Origin: UBA2040 sp002384725
GTDB taxonomy: Bacteria; Bacteroidota; Bacteroidia; Flavobacteriales_D; Crocinitomicaceae
Assembly: GCA_963926475.1 (NCBI GenBank)
Contig: CAWUXE010000007.1
Location: 1-64,000 of the forward strand
Reading direction: 5' to 3'
Length of the DNA: 64,000 nt
Numbering within the stretch: the first letter of the stretch is position 1; every line of letters begins with the position of its first letter. The position numbers were made by a program, and so were the translations under genes. The notes beneath the pieces are model-generated. The model saw nothing but the letters and a program-made list of their open reading frames with translations, searched no databases and was not told the DNA's origin. Below, piece after piece: positions 34,743 through 44,993 of the stretch.

Positions 34743-36747
34743 TTTCTACCATTTTTATGAGTGAATCTTCGTCAATAATTTCAATTCCCAAATCTGACGC
34801 TTTCTGCAATTTAGCCGGCCCCATGTTTTCGCCAGCGACTACAAATGTCGTCTTTTTAGAGATGGAAGACCCTATTTTCCCACCATTAGATTCTATTGTT
34901 GCTTTTAACTCGTCACGAGAAAACTTTTGAAAAACGCCCGAAACGACAAATATTTTTCCTTCCAAAGCTGCCGAGGCTAATTCTTTTTCCTCAATTTCAA
35001 GTTTCAAACCCGCTTCTTTCAATTGGTTGACGAATGCTACATTCTTTTCTTCCAAGAAGAAATTCTGAACAGAAATGGCGATTACTTCTCCAATTTCGTC
35101 GGTATTGACCAATTCATCATAGGTCGCTTTGCTCAAGTTCTCCATGGATTTGAAACGTTTAGCCAGCTTCTTAGCGACCGTTTCACCTGCATACCGAATT
35201 CCGATTCCAAACAATACTTTTTCAAACGGATTTTCTTTCGATTTTTCAATTCCTTTTATCAGATTATCCGCTGATTTATCAGCCATACGCTCTAATTTAA
35301 CTACTTCATCGAAGGTTAAACTATATAAATCTGCAGCCGTTTGGATCAAACCTAAATTAACGAGTGCATCCACCGTTTCGGCTCCAATTCCCTCTATATC
35401 CATGGCTCTGCGACCAATGAAATGTTCGATTCTACCTTTGATTTGTGGCGGACAACCCAATTCGTTTGGACAAAAGTGTTGTGCTTCTCCTTCTTTTCGG
35501 ATTAAAGGTGTGTCACATTCCGGACAATTTTGAAGAAACCTTACTTTTTCATCACTTTTTCGAAGTTTTAGGTCCACTCCAACGATTTTCGGAATGATTT
35601 CTCCTCCTTTTTCGACAAAAACGGTGTCGTTTTGGTGTAAATCTAATTTCGCTATTTGATCGGCATTGTGCAAAGAAGCGCGTTTCACAACTGTTCCTCC
35701 TAAATTCACAGCTGTCAAATTTGCTACTGGTGTAATTGCTCCTGTGCGTCCAACTTGGTAAGTCACTGTTTCCAATTCGGTTGAAACGCGTTCAGTTTTG
35801 AATTTATAGGCTATTGCCCAACGAGGTGATTTGGCAGTGAAGCCCAACTCGTTTTGCATGTTGTAATCGTTCACTTTTATAACAACACCGTCTATTTCAA
35901 AAGGCAATTCCGAGCGTTTTTTATCCCAATAATGAATGAAATCCATTATTTCATCTATAGAATTTACTTTTGTGATATAATTATGCTCCGCCGATGGAAT
36001 TTTAAATCCCCATTCCTTGGCTTTCAATACCGATTCATAATGTCCTTCCAAGGGTAAATCTGCTCCATAAACTCCGTAAAGCAAGCAATCTAGACCTCTA
36101 TCTGCCACTACTTTAGAATCTTGCGACTTCAAAGTGCCGGAAGCAGAATTTCGTGGATTAGCAAAAACAGGCTCACCCAATTCCAAACGGGCTTCATTCA
36201 TTTTTATGAAGTTTTCCAAAGGAAAAAATATCTCACCACGAATTTCAAAGTCTTGCGGGAAATCGCCGTTCAATTGAAGAGGAACGGTTCGAATGGTTTT
36301 AACATTGGTGCTCACATCTTCGCCTTTGGTGCCGTCTCCTCGTGTAACTGCTTGGGTCAATTGACCATTTTCGTAACGAATACCGATAGCAACACCATCG
36401 TATTTTAACTCACATACATAATCATTGGTGCCTTCCACCAATTTTTTAATTCTCGTTTCCCATTCTACGATTTCTTCTTCGGAATAGGTGTTAGACAATG
36501 AGAGCATGGGAAAACGATGAACGACGGATTTGAATTTCTTGGTAATGTCGCCTCCCACTCTTTTCGTTGGGCTGTTGGGATCACTTAATTCTGGAAATTC
36601 CTGTTCTAAATCTTGTAATTCTTTGAGCATAGAATCAAACTCAAAGTCGGCAACAATAGATTTATTGTCAACATAATACGCATGATTTAGCTTTCTAATT
36701 TCGTCAGCTAATTTTTGAATTTTTTCTTGGGCAATTTCTGGATTCAT
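34735..36747 (-). CDS. ligA: NAD+-dependent DNA ligase
   Basis: 670 residues, complete. The Ia domain has AYYVDNKSIVADFEFD; the adenylation lysine is in CELKYDGVAIGIRY; the OB fold has EKGGEIIPKI; the zinc finger is CPECDTPL plus HFCPNELGCPP; helix-hairpin-helix repeats and a C-terminal BRCT domain (GKIFVVSGVFQKFSRDELK) follow. It seals nicks in replication and repair. Confidence 0.97.
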   Translation of the reverse strand: MNPEIAQEKIQKLADEIRKLNHAYYVDNKSIVADFEFDSMLKELQDLEQEFPELSDPNSPTKRVGGDITKKFKSVVHRFPMLSLSNTYSEEEIVEWETRIKKLVEGTNDYVCELKYDGVAIGIRYENGQLTQAVTRGDGTKGEDVSTNVKTIRTVPLQLNGDFPQDFEIRGEIFFPLENFIKMNEARLELGEPVFANPRNSASGTLKSQDSKVVADRGLDCLLYGVYGADLPLEGHYESVLKAKEWGFKIPSAEHNYITKVNSIDEIMDFIHYWDKKRSELPFEIDGVVIKVNDYNMQNELGFTAKSPRWAIAYKFKTERVSTELETVTYQVGRTGAITPVANLTAVNLGGTVVKRASLHNADQIAKLDLHQNDTVFVEKGGEIIPKIVGVDLKLRKSDEKVRFLQNCPECDTPLIRKEGEAQHFCPNELGCPPQIKGRIEHFIGRRAMDIEGIGAETVDALVNLGLIQTAADLYSLTFDEVVKLERMADKSADNLIKGIEKSKENPFEKVLFGIGIRYAGETVAKKLAKRFKSMENLSKATYDELVNTDEIGEVIAISVQNFFLEEKNVAFVNQLKEAGLKLEIEEKELASAALEGKIFVVSGVFQKFSRDELKATIESNGGKIGSSISKKTTFVVAGENMGPAKLQKASDLGIEIIDEDSLIKMVENG

Positions 36748-36748
36748 A

Positions 36749-37612
36749 TTATTTTTTCATCGCGCTAATCATCCTATTTTTACATTGTAAGTCAGCATGA
36801 AGTTGAATGTTTTCGAATTTTTCTTGGGTTAACAAATCTATTGTTTCTTGTCCAAAATCTTCGTGTATTTCATAAAAAAGAAATCCACCGCTTTTCAACC
36901 CTTTCTGAGCAGATTTTGCAATTTCTCGATAAAACAACAAAGGATCTCCATTAGTCACGAAAAGTGCTGCTTCGGGTTCATACATAAGTACATTTGCCTC
37001 CATCAATTCTTTGTCACGCATTGGGATGTAGGGTGGATTGGAAATCCAAACATCAAAGGAAGCATCTTCATATTTTTTCATTTCCATGGCCTTCAAGACA
37101 TCCGCGGTTGAAAAATCGACAGACGTTTGGTTCAAAACATTATTCCGTTTTGCTAAAGCGATAACTTCCTCAAATTTATCTATCCCTAAGACGATAGAAG
37201 TTGGTCGTTCTTGTTGAATCGCTATGGCAATGCATCCAGTTCCAGTGCACACATCCAAAATCTTTGGTGTATTGAAACTATCGGCCGTTTGTAGAACAAG
37301 GTCAACGAGTTCTTCGGTTTCTGGTCGCGGAATTAAGGCGTCTGGTTCGCATAAAATGCGACAATCGCGAAAAACGGTTTCGCCTAGAACATACTGCAGA
37401 GGCTTATTTGTATCTAGTTCTTCGATAATTTGGTTGAATAGAATTTCATTTTCTTCAGAAATCGCTTCGTCCAAATGCAAATTGGTTGCCGAAAAAGAGA
37501 AATGAAGAAGATGACTTGCCACTGCTTTAAAATGATATTGAACAGAAAGAGAGGTCCACTTTTCGTGAAACCTCTCTTCGAATTTTTGTTTTATATTTCT
37601 AAGCTTGGTCAA
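36749..37612 (-). CDS. prmC: Peptide chain release factor N5-glutamine methyltransferase
   Basis: 287 residues. Helical N-terminus with PLQYVLGETVFRDCRILCEPDALIPRPETEELVD, SAM motif LDVCTGTGCIAIAI, and the substrate motif WISNPPYIP. It methylates the GGQ glutamine of RF1/RF2. It leads the prmC-ligA-dapA operon with 1 bp to ligA. Confidence 0.95.
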   Translation of the reverse strand: MTKLRNIKQKFEERFHEKWTSLSVQYHFKAVASHLLHFSFSATNLHLDEAISEENEILFNQIIEELDTNKPLQYVLGETVFRDCRILCEPDALIPRPETEELVDLVLQTADSFNTPKILDVCTGTGCIAIAIQQERPTSIVLGIDKFEEVIALAKRNNVLNQTSVDFSTADVLKAMEMKKYEDASFDVWISNPPYIPMRDKELMEANVLMYEPEAALFVTNGDPLLFYREIAKSAQKGLKSGGFLFYEIHEDFGQETIDLLTQEKFENIQLHADLQCKNRMISAMKK

Positions 37613-37660
37613 CTTTTTTTATCGCGAATATCGCGATTTTTCTTTGATAATGCTTTCGTT

Positions 37661-40537
37661 TTAGTCTCTCACCAATTGAAAGAATCCTTGTTTGTATATT
37701 TCTTTACCCGAAACATCTTTTGCAAAAATCTTATAGAAATAAACACCATCTTGGGCATCCTCTCCTCCTTGAGATTTACCATTCCAACCTTTTGACATGT
37801 CATTGAATTCGTACATTATATTTCCCCATCGGTTTAAAATCTGACAAGTAAAGACCAAAAAGGATTCGTTTTGATTCAGAAGCGGGCCGAAAATAGCATT
37901 AACATTATCGCCGTTTGGTGTAAAGACATTAGGCATTTCAATACTGCATGGACGAGTATCAAATAGGAATGGCCATGAATGATTTCCGCATGCGTTATAC
38001 GCCGTAACTAAGTGATAACCTCCTTCATCGAAGATTGCTGTAGGGCCTGTTTGTCCGTTACTCCAAGTGTAGCTCACCACATTTTGCCAAGCATCAAAAG
38101 CCTGAAATGTTTCTGGAGTGCCAATACACCCAATTTTATCCGCAACTTCTACATAAGGATAGAAGGTTACATTGATCATTAAGGTGTCGGCATCGTTACA
38201 AACTGGCTCCGTATAAGCTATATAGTAAACTCCTGGTAAGGTGAATTCAGCATTAGTTTGCAAAGAATCTGGCGGGTAAAAAGTGACTACTCCAGGTCCG
38301 GATAATTGAGTCCAAATTCCAGTTTCAACACCAAAATTCATGTCCAAATCAGCCGAATCACCGCACAAAGTGTTCAGTTGATTGATTTGAATTTTCGTTT
38401 GCGTTTCTATAGTGAAGGTTGTGTCATTCGCACAACCAACCAAGTTCGCAATGTTTAAAGTATAGGTGCCAACGGGTAAACTTGCAGAGAAAAGCGAATC
38501 CAATCCTGGATTAGTTAACCCCCACGAAGCACTCGAAAGCAAAACTGAATCTATCAACTGAATATTTTCCGTGATCCCAAAGCCTGGACAAATAAAATAA
38601 TCTGGATTATTAAAATTAATTTCCGGTGCTGCAGAATAATTTACTGTTATGGTGTCTGAATATGGACAAAACCCATCCGTATAAATTAAGTTATAAATTC
38701 CTGTCGTTGGAAAAGAAACCATTGTGTTTATATACGCATTAGAGGCGAAGAAAGGAGCCCCCGGTGAAGGCTGCAGATACGACCAAACTCCTGATCCTGA
38801 ACCTCCTGTATTATAGGAGAACAACATGTTATTGTTACACATAGCTGTGTCATTTTGAAGGACAATTGGTGTGACATTGGTGACCAATAAAAGTTTCGTT
38901 TTCGTGCATAAACCATATTGGTCAGTTACAGTTACAGAGTACGTTCCTGTTCCCAGATAATTACTCCATAATGTGTCTAGTGCTGTATTTGACAATCCCC
39001 AACTGATCGAACTGTAATTTAATGAATCTGCAATTTGGAAAAGATTGGCATTATTCCCTGGACAGATTACCGTATTACCAGTAATATTAAAGTTGAAGGG
39101 CTGACCAACTGTAAAATTCGCACTTACTCTTTTAAAACATCCATTTTTTTCTACTGTAACGCCAAAGTTAGACATTGACGAATCCATAACTATTGAGCTA
39201 TCTAACAAAAGATTGTCCCAAAGATAAGAGTCGTATGGCCCATTAAGCACACCCGTTACAACTGAATCACAGCCTGCGGTTGGGTCAATGACGGGATTGA
39301 AATTAGACGTGCCTGTAGAATCTATAATTACGGTAAGATTTAGAGTTGTCACACCTGGAGGCACGGCATTGTCGGTTGCTGTAACCGTTACCGTATGAGT
39401 ACCAACAAAAGCCGCGCTACCGGCAACTCGTAAAACGGCTGAAGCAGTATTTCCGGGCGTGTTTGAAATGACTTGTAAATTCGTTAATGTACCTGGATTT
39501 ATAACAATAGAAGTAGATTGGTTTGCCTCAGGCGAGAGGAAAATGAAAGGTACATCGGCTGTATCTCCGATTGAACATACTTTGAAAGTATCACACGAAG
39601 ATGCTCCGTTTGGAACTGGAGGAATATTGTTGGTGTTACAAACATCAAAAAAGAAACTTTTATAATCTAACCAGCTGATACCGTCTGGATTACCAAGCGC
39701 TCCGTCAAAATCGGTACCGGGATGATCGAAACGTGCGACTAAAAAGTAATTAGTGTTATTTCCTTTATTGGCCCCACAAGTTGCAGGGACTCCTCCAAAA
39801 CCATTAACTCCTTGAGATGCCGCCCCGGTAGTCCATTGCATATCTTTGTAACAAAACGCGACGTTTCCTCCATCAATCACAGGGTCATTTCCATCGGTAA
39901 TTATTAATTGAAATGAATTTCGTTTATCCCCTTGAATACTATAATAACCTACGTCTTCCCAATTGACGTAAAGAGCAGTTGGCGTTATTTTATAGACAAC
40001 CTGACCCAACGGAAGTCCAGTTAAAGGGTCAACCCGTGTATCTACATCTCCCCAAAATGGGGCAATGATTTGGTTCCCACTAGATGGAAATGCAGTTGCA
40101 CTGAACGTGGCCATAGGCGAGCCAAAGGTCAAATTTCCATTGTTATTGATGTAACAGCTATTTACTGTATCACCATAAAAACAAAAATCAAACGGAAGAC
40201 TAATTAATGGACTAGAACCATCGTCATTTGGAGCCAAGGCCAGAACATAACTTGAATCAGGATCAACGTAACAATTGCAACCACTTGCTTTTGGCGGGAT
40301 ATCACCTTTCCCTTTCTTCTTTAAATTTTGATGTTTCCCCAGCGAATAATCGTACACCTCATGAGCATTGGGTTGAACAATATCGTACAATCCAAGTGTG
40401 CCATTTTTCTTAGCTTCATCGTACTTTTTTGAGTCTACTATTATCGATTGCTGCTCTTTCTGAACATTTTTTGTTTCCGCTTGAGAAAAGCTGAAAAAAC
40501 TCACAAAAATCAAAATCAAAAAGATAATTCTATTCAT
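37661..40537 (-). CDS. Large secreted adhesin-like protein with gliding-motility C-terminal (T9SS type B) domain
   Basis: 958 residues. Signal peptide (IIFLILIFVSFFSFSQA). Residues about 85-290 resemble a nidogen-like domain (NNNGNLTFGSP, APFWGDVDTRVDP, NSFQLIITDG). Next are an Ig/cadherin-like repeat (THTVTVTATDNAVPPGV) and several cysteine-containing beta modules. The last 95 residues are a CHU_C sorting domain (MPNVFTPNGDNVNAIFG, ILNRWGNIMYEF, DGVYFYKIFAKD). Type B signals direct export by T9SS to the surface or medium. Probably adhesive. Confidence 0.88.
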   Translation of the reverse strand: MNRIIFLILIFVSFFSFSQAETKNVQKEQQSIIVDSKKYDEAKKNGTLGLYDIVQPNAHEVYDYSLGKHQNLKKKGKGDIPPKASGCNCYVDPDSSYVLALAPNDDGSSPLISLPFDFCFYGDTVNSCYINNNGNLTFGSPMATFSATAFPSSGNQIIAPFWGDVDTRVDPLTGLPLGQVVYKITPTALYVNWEDVGYYSIQGDKRNSFQLIITDGNDPVIDGGNVAFCYKDMQWTTGAASQGVNGFGGVPATCGANKGNNTNYFLVARFDHPGTDFDGALGNPDGISWLDYKSFFFDVCNTNNIPPVPNGASSCDTFKVCSIGDTADVPFIFLSPEANQSTSIVINPGTLTNLQVISNTPGNTASAVLRVAGSAAFVGTHTVTVTATDNAVPPGVTTLNLTVIIDSTGTSNFNPVIDPTAGCDSVVTGVLNGPYDSYLWDNLLLDSSIVMDSSMSNFGVTVEKNGCFKRVSANFTVGQPFNFNITGNTVICPGNNANLFQIADSLNYSSISWGLSNTALDTLWSNYLGTGTYSVTVTDQYGLCTKTKLLLVTNVTPIVLQNDTAMCNNNMLFSYNTGGSGSGVWSYLQPSPGAPFFASNAYINTMVSFPTTGIYNLIYTDGFCPYSDTITVNYSAAPEINFNNPDYFICPGFGITENIQLIDSVLLSSASWGLTNPGLDSLFSASLPVGTYTLNIANLVGCANDTTFTIETQTKIQINQLNTLCGDSADLDMNFGVETGIWTQLSGPGVVTFYPPDSLQTNAEFTLPGVYYIAYTEPVCNDADTLMINVTFYPYVEVADKIGCIGTPETFQAFDAWQNVVSYTWSNGQTGPTAIFDEGGYHLVTAYNACGNHSWPFLFDTRPCSIEMPNVFTPNGDNVNAIFGPLLNQNESFLVFTCQILNRWGNIMYEFNDMSKGWNGKSQGGEDAQDGVYFYKIFAKDVSGKEIYKQGFFQLVRD

Positions 40538-40610
40538 AGTTTTTATATTTTACAATCTAATGAGACACCCTTCATAGTAGACGTTAAATTCTTTGTTTTC
40601 GTTGCATGCT

Positions 40611-41252
40611 TTATCGCTTACTTTTAAAATAATGCGTGTACCCAAATCCAATCGTAATATATTGGGTTCTTGTTTTAAATTTTAGTGGGTCATAGCCTGC
40701 GTTTGAGCTCAATCCAATCATAGTCGGTTGAAAACCAAAATCTTGAATTACATACCCAACTGCAAATTTAATAGTTGTTCTATCATCTATAGTGAGCATA
40801 ACTCCAGCGTTTGGTTCAAAGTACAAACTTCCCACTTGTCTCAGTTTTCCTTCGTTGATCACAATAGAATCCGATTTGAATAAATTCATGGTATATCCCA
40901 TTTTCAAACCTATATCAGTACCAAAATTCGACGAATGAAATTTCTCGTGTCCAACTTTCACAAAACCCGACGGCATTAAAATAGCACCTTTATTCGCTTC
41001 GGAGATTTTAAACTCGTTCAAGGTGAAATAAGAATAATTCACGCCTATCCCAAAGCACAACGCATTTTCTAAGGTGTACTGAAAATGAGCGCTAGTATTG
41101 AGCAAACCTTGCATGATTCCATTAAAGGATTCGTTCTGTAAATTGATGGGCAAACCGAAATTTACATGAAAGCTGGCTTTGGGTTTAATATTTTGCGCCC
41201 CAACAAAGGAGAAAATAAAACAACTCAACACTCCAAAAAGCCAATACCGCAT
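40611..41252 (-). CDS. Predicted outer-membrane beta-barrel protein
   Basis: 213 residues from ATG 41252, which gives a signal peptide (MRYWLFGVLSCFIFSFVGAQ); a longer frame starts at 41336. The body alternates hydrophobic and polar residues and ends with an aromatic-rich strand (YITIGFGYTHYF), as in 8- to 10-strand barrels. No specific family is recognised. It is immediately upstream of the T9SS type B cargo gene on the same strand (73 bp gap). Confidence 0.6.
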   Translation of the reverse strand: MRYWLFGVLSCFIFSFVGAQNIKPKASFHVNFGLPINLQNESFNGIMQGLLNTSAHFQYTLENALCFGIGVNYSYFTLNEFKISEANKGAILMPSGFVKVGHEKFHSSNFGTDIGLKMGYTMNLFKSDSIVINEGKLRQVGSLYFEPNAGVMLTIDDRTTIKFAVGYVIQDFGFQPTMIGLSSNAGYDPLKFKTRTQYITIGFGYTHYFKSKR

Positions 41253-41349
41253 GCGTCTATTTTTAAACAAAAATAAGCAATTCTTGTTAAAATATTGTCT
41301 ATTAAAATGGCGGAAACCGTGAAGGCTATTTTTCATTCTGCCAGAAGTT

Positions 41350-41357
41350 TAACTTTG
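41350..41357 (+). promoter_or_regulatory. Candidate TAACTTTG promoter box before the EamA transporter gene
   Basis: TAACTTTG fits TAnnTTTG and lies 14 bp before the ATG at 41372. No clear -33 element. Confidence 0.35.
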
Positions 41358-41371
41358 TCCAAAAATCTCGA

Positions 41372-42271
41372 ATGGGAACTTCAAATGGAATTCAATACAT
41401 CATACTTTCTGGGTTAAGTTTTTTAGTGGTCAATTTTATGGTCAAGATTTTAGGTGGCAACTCCACTCTTTTTGAAGGCATGGAATTTCAAAAATACGGC
41501 GCCCACGAATTGGTGTTTTTCCGTTCCATCATATCGTTCACCATCAGTGCGTATATCGTTAAAAAACGAAATCTACCCTTTTTCGGAAATAATAAAAAAT
41601 GGTTGCTCGTCCGAGGAATGGCGGGCGTTACAGCACTCACCATATTCTTTTTCACACTTCAAAACCTACCTTTGGCCATAGCAGCCACAGTGCAATACCT
41701 CTCTCCTATTTTTACAGTTATTTTAACTGTGATGGTCTTGAAAGAAAAGGTACTGAAGGCGCAATGGATTTTCATTATCTCTGCATTTTCGGGTGTGGTA
41801 TTAATCGGTGTGAATAATCTAATTAATGATGGAGAAATGGCTTTGGATACAACGTGGTTGCTCCTTGGGGTGGTTTCTGCTTTTTTTGCAGGGATTGCTT
41901 ATTTGGCTATTATCAAACTAAAACATACGGATTCACCGATTAACATTGTGATGTATTTTCCAATGCTTGCCTTGCCTATAACCGGAGTTTGGTGTCTTTA
42001 CGATTTCGTAATGCCCAAAGGTTGGGAATGGTTTATCCTTTTGTTTATAGGCATCTTTACCCAAATTGCGCAAATATTAATGACCAAAGCTTTGCATGCA
42101 ACGGATACAGCTCGAGTTGTTCCTTTTAAATATTTAGGCGCTATTTACGCCTTGTTGGTGGGCTGGTTTGTATTTGATGAACGCTTGAATTTTATCTTGA
42201 TTTTGGGAATTGCCTTAATCGTTTTCAGTGTAGTGGCAAATGCTTTGTATCAATATAAAGCCAAAGACTGA
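41372..42271 (+). CDS. EamA-family (drug/metabolite transporter) permease
   Basis: 299 residues, ten predicted transmembrane helices in two EamA repeats. First repeat: HELVFFRSIISFTISAYIV, LPLAIAATVQYLSPIFTVILTVMVLKEKV. Second repeat: TQIAQILMTKALHATDTARVVPFKYLGAIYALLVGWFVFDERL. It exports or imports small metabolites across the inner membrane; substrate unknown. Followed after 20 bp by the DUF58 gene, probably co-transcribed. Confidence 0.92.
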   Translation: MGTSNGIQYIILSGLSFLVVNFMVKILGGNSTLFEGMEFQKYGAHELVFFRSIISFTISAYIVKKRNLPFFGNNKKWLLVRGMAGVTALTIFFFTLQNLPLAIAATVQYLSPIFTVILTVMVLKEKVLKAQWIFIISAFSGVVLIGVNNLINDGEMALDTTWLLLGVVSAFFAGIAYLAIIKLKHTDSPINIVMYFPMLALPITGVWCLYDFVMPKGWEWFILLFIGIFTQIAQILMTKALHATDTARVVPFKYLGAIYALLVGWFVFDERLNFILILGIALIVFSVVANALYQYKAKD

Positions 42272-42291
42272 TTTTTTTCTAAATTTACAAT

Positions 42292-43209
42292 ATGAGTGAT
42301 AAAATTAATCGGTTACATCTCGTCCACTTCGGAAACATAGAGCTACTTGCAAAGCAAGTGGTCGAAGGTTTTATCACCGGCATGCACAAAAGTCCGTTTC
42401 ATGGATTCTCTGTCGAATTTGCGGAGCATCGTTTGTACAACAAAGGAGAATCGACAAGACATATAGATTGGAAACTATTCGCTCGTTCAGATAAAATGTT
42501 CACGAAGAAGTACGAGGAAGAAACAAATTTGAGATGTCAGATAGTTATCGATACCTCCAGTTCTATGTATTATCCCGTTGATAGTGTGAACAAATTGAAC
42601 TTTTCAGTTTATGCCGCTGCTTCTTTGATCGAACTTCTAAAACGACAAAGAGATGCTGTTGGAATTTCACTTTTCAATGAAAAACTCGATTTACACACGC
42701 CTGCAAAATCTAGTCAAAGGCATCATGTGTATTTGTACAGTGAACTAGAAAAATGTTTGCAGAAATTCACGGAAGAATCAAAAAAACAGACAGATTCGGA
42801 AACTGCTTTACATGCTATCGCTGAGTTATGTCATCAGCGATCGTTGATTATGATATTTTCTGACTTGTTGGATGATCCAGATAGAACAGATAAACTTTTT
42901 GAGGCGCTGCAGCACTTGAAACACAACAAACACGAGGTCATTCTTTTCCATGTGACGGACAAGAAAAATGAAATCGATTTTGAATTGGACAATCGTCCTT
43001 ATACGCTTGTAGATATGGAAACTGGCGAGAAAATGCGTCTACAACCTGCTGAGATTAAGGAAAAATATCAGAATGAGATACAGGCCTATTTTAAAGAAAT
43101 AGAAATGCGCTGTATCAAAGATAGAATTGATTTTATGCCAGCGGATATTTCAGAAGGATACGAACAAATTTTGCTCAAATACTTGATCAAACGGCAGAAA
43201 ATGGGTTAA
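42292..43209 (+). CDS. DUF58-family protein with vWA-like fold
   Basis: 305 residues, no membrane segment. DUF58 hallmarks: GMHKSPFHGFSVEFAEHRLYNKGESTRHIDWKLFARSDK, and a MIDAS-like DTSSSM near residue 84. DUF58 proteins usually sit beside MoxR ATPases and BatA-type vWA proteins; none are next to this gene. Role in the cell is uncertain. The 3' end overlaps the convergent CoA-binding gene by 4 bp. Confidence 0.88.
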   Translation: MSDKINRLHLVHFGNIELLAKQVVEGFITGMHKSPFHGFSVEFAEHRLYNKGESTRHIDWKLFARSDKMFTKKYEEETNLRCQIVIDTSSSMYYPVDSVNKLNFSVYAAASLIELLKRQRDAVGISLFNEKLDLHTPAKSSQRHHVYLYSELEKCLQKFTEESKKQTDSETALHAIAELCHQRSLIMIFSDLLDDPDRTDKLFEALQHLKHNKHEVILFHVTDKKNEIDFELDNRPYTLVDMETGEKMRLQPAEIKEKYQNEIQAYFKEIEMRCIKDRIDFMPADISEGYEQILLKYLIKRQKMG

Positions 43210-43577
43210 TCATATTGACTGGTTGCCAACAGCACCAAAGTACACGCCTCTTCACAAATTATTCCTTTTGGACGTGCTAATTCGTAGAATTCTTGATTCT
43301 CTGTGCCAGGATTGAAAATTATTCGTCTGGGCTGAATATCATTTAAGATAAAATCATACAAACTAGGTTGATTCTTTGGTCCGACATACAAAGTTAACGT
43401 ATCAATATCGTCCATCGGTCTTTCTTCCGTTTCGAAAACCACTCCGTCAACCTCTCCTTTTTTTTGACCGAAGGCCTTTACATCCCTACCATTGACCAAA
43501 AGTGCTTTTATCGCTTTGTAGGAATATCGATCAGGATTTTCTGAAGCTCCAATTACAAGTGTGTATTTCTTTCTCAT
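43206..43577 (-). CDS. CoA-binding domain protein (YccU family)
   Basis: 123 residues, a single Rossmann-like CoA_binding_2 domain: TLVIGASENPDRYSYKAIKALL at the N-terminus, TLYVGPKNQPSLY, IIFNPGTENQEF and EEACTLVLL. Binds CoA or a related nucleotide; function unknown. It overlaps the DUF4301 gene by 4 bp and is translated with it. Confidence 0.88.
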   Translation of the reverse strand: MRKKYTLVIGASENPDRYSYKAIKALLVNGRDVKAFGQKKGEVDGVVFETEERPMDDIDTLTLYVGPKNQPSLYDFILNDIQPRRIIFNPGTENQEFYELARPKGIICEEACTLVLLATSQYD

Positions 43578-44974
43578 TTCTTAATAGGTTGATGCACAGT
43601 CTGTAATAAATCAAGAACCGTTTTAACTGGACTGAAAATTTCATTTGGAATTTCAACGAAAACGGTGTTCCAATTTGACATCGAACCATTCCATAGTCCA
43701 GGCAATTCACAATACCTGATTTTCTTGCCTAAGTATTCTTTATCGACAACAAAGTACTTGGATTCATCCATGAATTCCTTCAAATCGTATTTCCTGCCAT
43801 TCGCATCGACGCTGGATAGGGCTATCATCACTGGATTAAAATGTGTGCTCTTCACCATTAATGATTGTTGTTCCGAACTAATCTGTGTTTTCTCGACAAT
43901 TTGTTTCGTCAATTTAGTCTTTTCCTTCACCCAATATGGACCGCCTCCAGGTTGACCAACATTCCGTACCATTCCACAAACACGAATCGGTGCTTTTAGG
44001 CTATGGACGATTTCATCATTTGTCCAATTTTGGCTATCAGACTTATGAATTAACTGATACTTACTGTTCATTTGCTCAAAACGTTGAAGATCAAAATCAT
44101 CGAGTAAGGCGTGAATTTCGGATTGAACATTGTCCAAAACGCTCAAAATCAATTTCCAATACCGCTGTGAAACACTGTGGTGATCCCAATGTTGTATATT
44201 ATCTATGTTCTTTATTAAAATGATGTCTTCTTGAATTAGGTCGAGATTGTCAAGGAGCGCGCCGTGTCCAGCAGGACGTTTGATTAGCTCCCCGTTTTCG
44301 CCAAGCGCTGGACTTCCATCTGGATTAAACGCATACGCATCAGTGCTCGATTCTTGATAAGAAAATCCTATGCTTCGTCCAGGACCACTAAATTTTCGCA
44401 GGTTTGAAATACTTTGTTTGATTTCATTTTCAAATTCCTGTTGAATCGTAAAGTGCATCTGTTCAACGTTAAAATCGACGTCTTCGCCCTGCAGAATTTG
44501 CTCTTGAATAGGATTAATGGCAAAATGTCCCATGCTATGAAAAGGAATCAGCCCCTTGGGTTTTTGTCCCAATTGTAGGCCCGAACCATTTAAAATATAC
44601 ATCACTACCTCTCTGGCGTCGAAGCTTCCTTTTTCAATTTTTTGTTTCAAGTCGAAAGGTAAAAAATTGTAGAAAGCAAAATCTTCCATACTATTCAAAA
44701 ATCGTTCTACCATAGCCGTGTTTTGCTCGTCAGGACTTTCTAAATAGTTGTACAAAAACTGAAACATGCGAGAACCGGAACCCGATGCAGGGATAAAAAA
44801 GGATATGGTATGGTCACTTTTTTTTCCAATACGAAGTTGGGTATCAATTTCATCGTCAGAAAATTTTAATATTCCCTCATTAACTCTGCACGGCGCATAT
44901 AACTCAATTATTAGGTTACCGTTCATTATATTTTTTTGCTGCCTAATTGCTTCTGCTGGTAATTTTCCTTCCAA
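43574..44974 (-). CDS. DUF4301 family protein
   Basis: 466 residues if started at TTG 44974, 450 if at ATG 44926. Family motifs: FFIPASGSGSRMFQFL, GLIPFH (about 142-147), HGALLDNLDLI, RVCGMVRNVGQPGGGPYW and HFNPVMIALSSVD. The family's N-terminal helix seems to extend upstream of the ATG, which favours the TTG. It looks like a nucleotidyltransferase-type fold (GSGSRMF) but no reaction is known. It is divergent from a GTG-started methyltransferase only 19 bp away. Confidence 0.82.
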   Translation of the reverse strand: MEGKLPAEAIRQQKNIMNGNLIIELYAPCRVNEGILKFSDDEIDTQLRIGKKSDHTISFFIPASGSGSRMFQFLYNYLESPDEQNTAMVERFLNSMEDFAFYNFLPFDLKQKIEKGSFDAREVVMYILNGSGLQLGQKPKGLIPFHSMGHFAINPIQEQILQGEDVDFNVEQMHFTIQQEFENEIKQSISNLRKFSGPGRSIGFSYQESSTDAYAFNPDGSPALGENGELIKRPAGHGALLDNLDLIQEDIILIKNIDNIQHWDHHSVSQRYWKLILSVLDNVQSEIHALLDDFDLQRFEQMNSKYQLIHKSDSQNWTNDEIVHSLKAPIRVCGMVRNVGQPGGGPYWVKEKTKLTKQIVEKTQISSEQQSLMVKSTHFNPVMIALSSVDANGRKYDLKEFMDESKYFVVDKEYLGKKIRYCELPGLWNGSMSNWNTVFVEIPNEIFSPVKTVLDLLQTVHQPIKK

Positions 44975-44993
44975 TTCTTTGTTTCTTTGTAGG

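Noticed and set aside
37549..37578. Inverted repeat AGAGAGGT...ACCTCTCT near the start of prmC
   Set aside because: It lies inside the prmC coding region with no U run; more likely a coincidence of codon sequence than a terminator.
37618..37640. ATCGCGA/TCGCGAT palindrome between prmC and the T9SS cargo gene
   Set aside because: As a terminator it would point in the plus direction, where no gene ends; on the minus strand it is followed by A and not U residues.
42292..43209. DUF58 gene as part of a MoxR/BatA operon
   Set aside because: No MoxR ATPase or BatA-type vWA gene is adjacent; it follows an EamA transporter instead.
44766..44993. In-frame ATG at 44766 that would lengthen the methyltransferase by 76 residues
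   Set aside because: The extra part lies antisense to the DUF4301 coding region and its translation does not look like a methyltransferase N-terminus.
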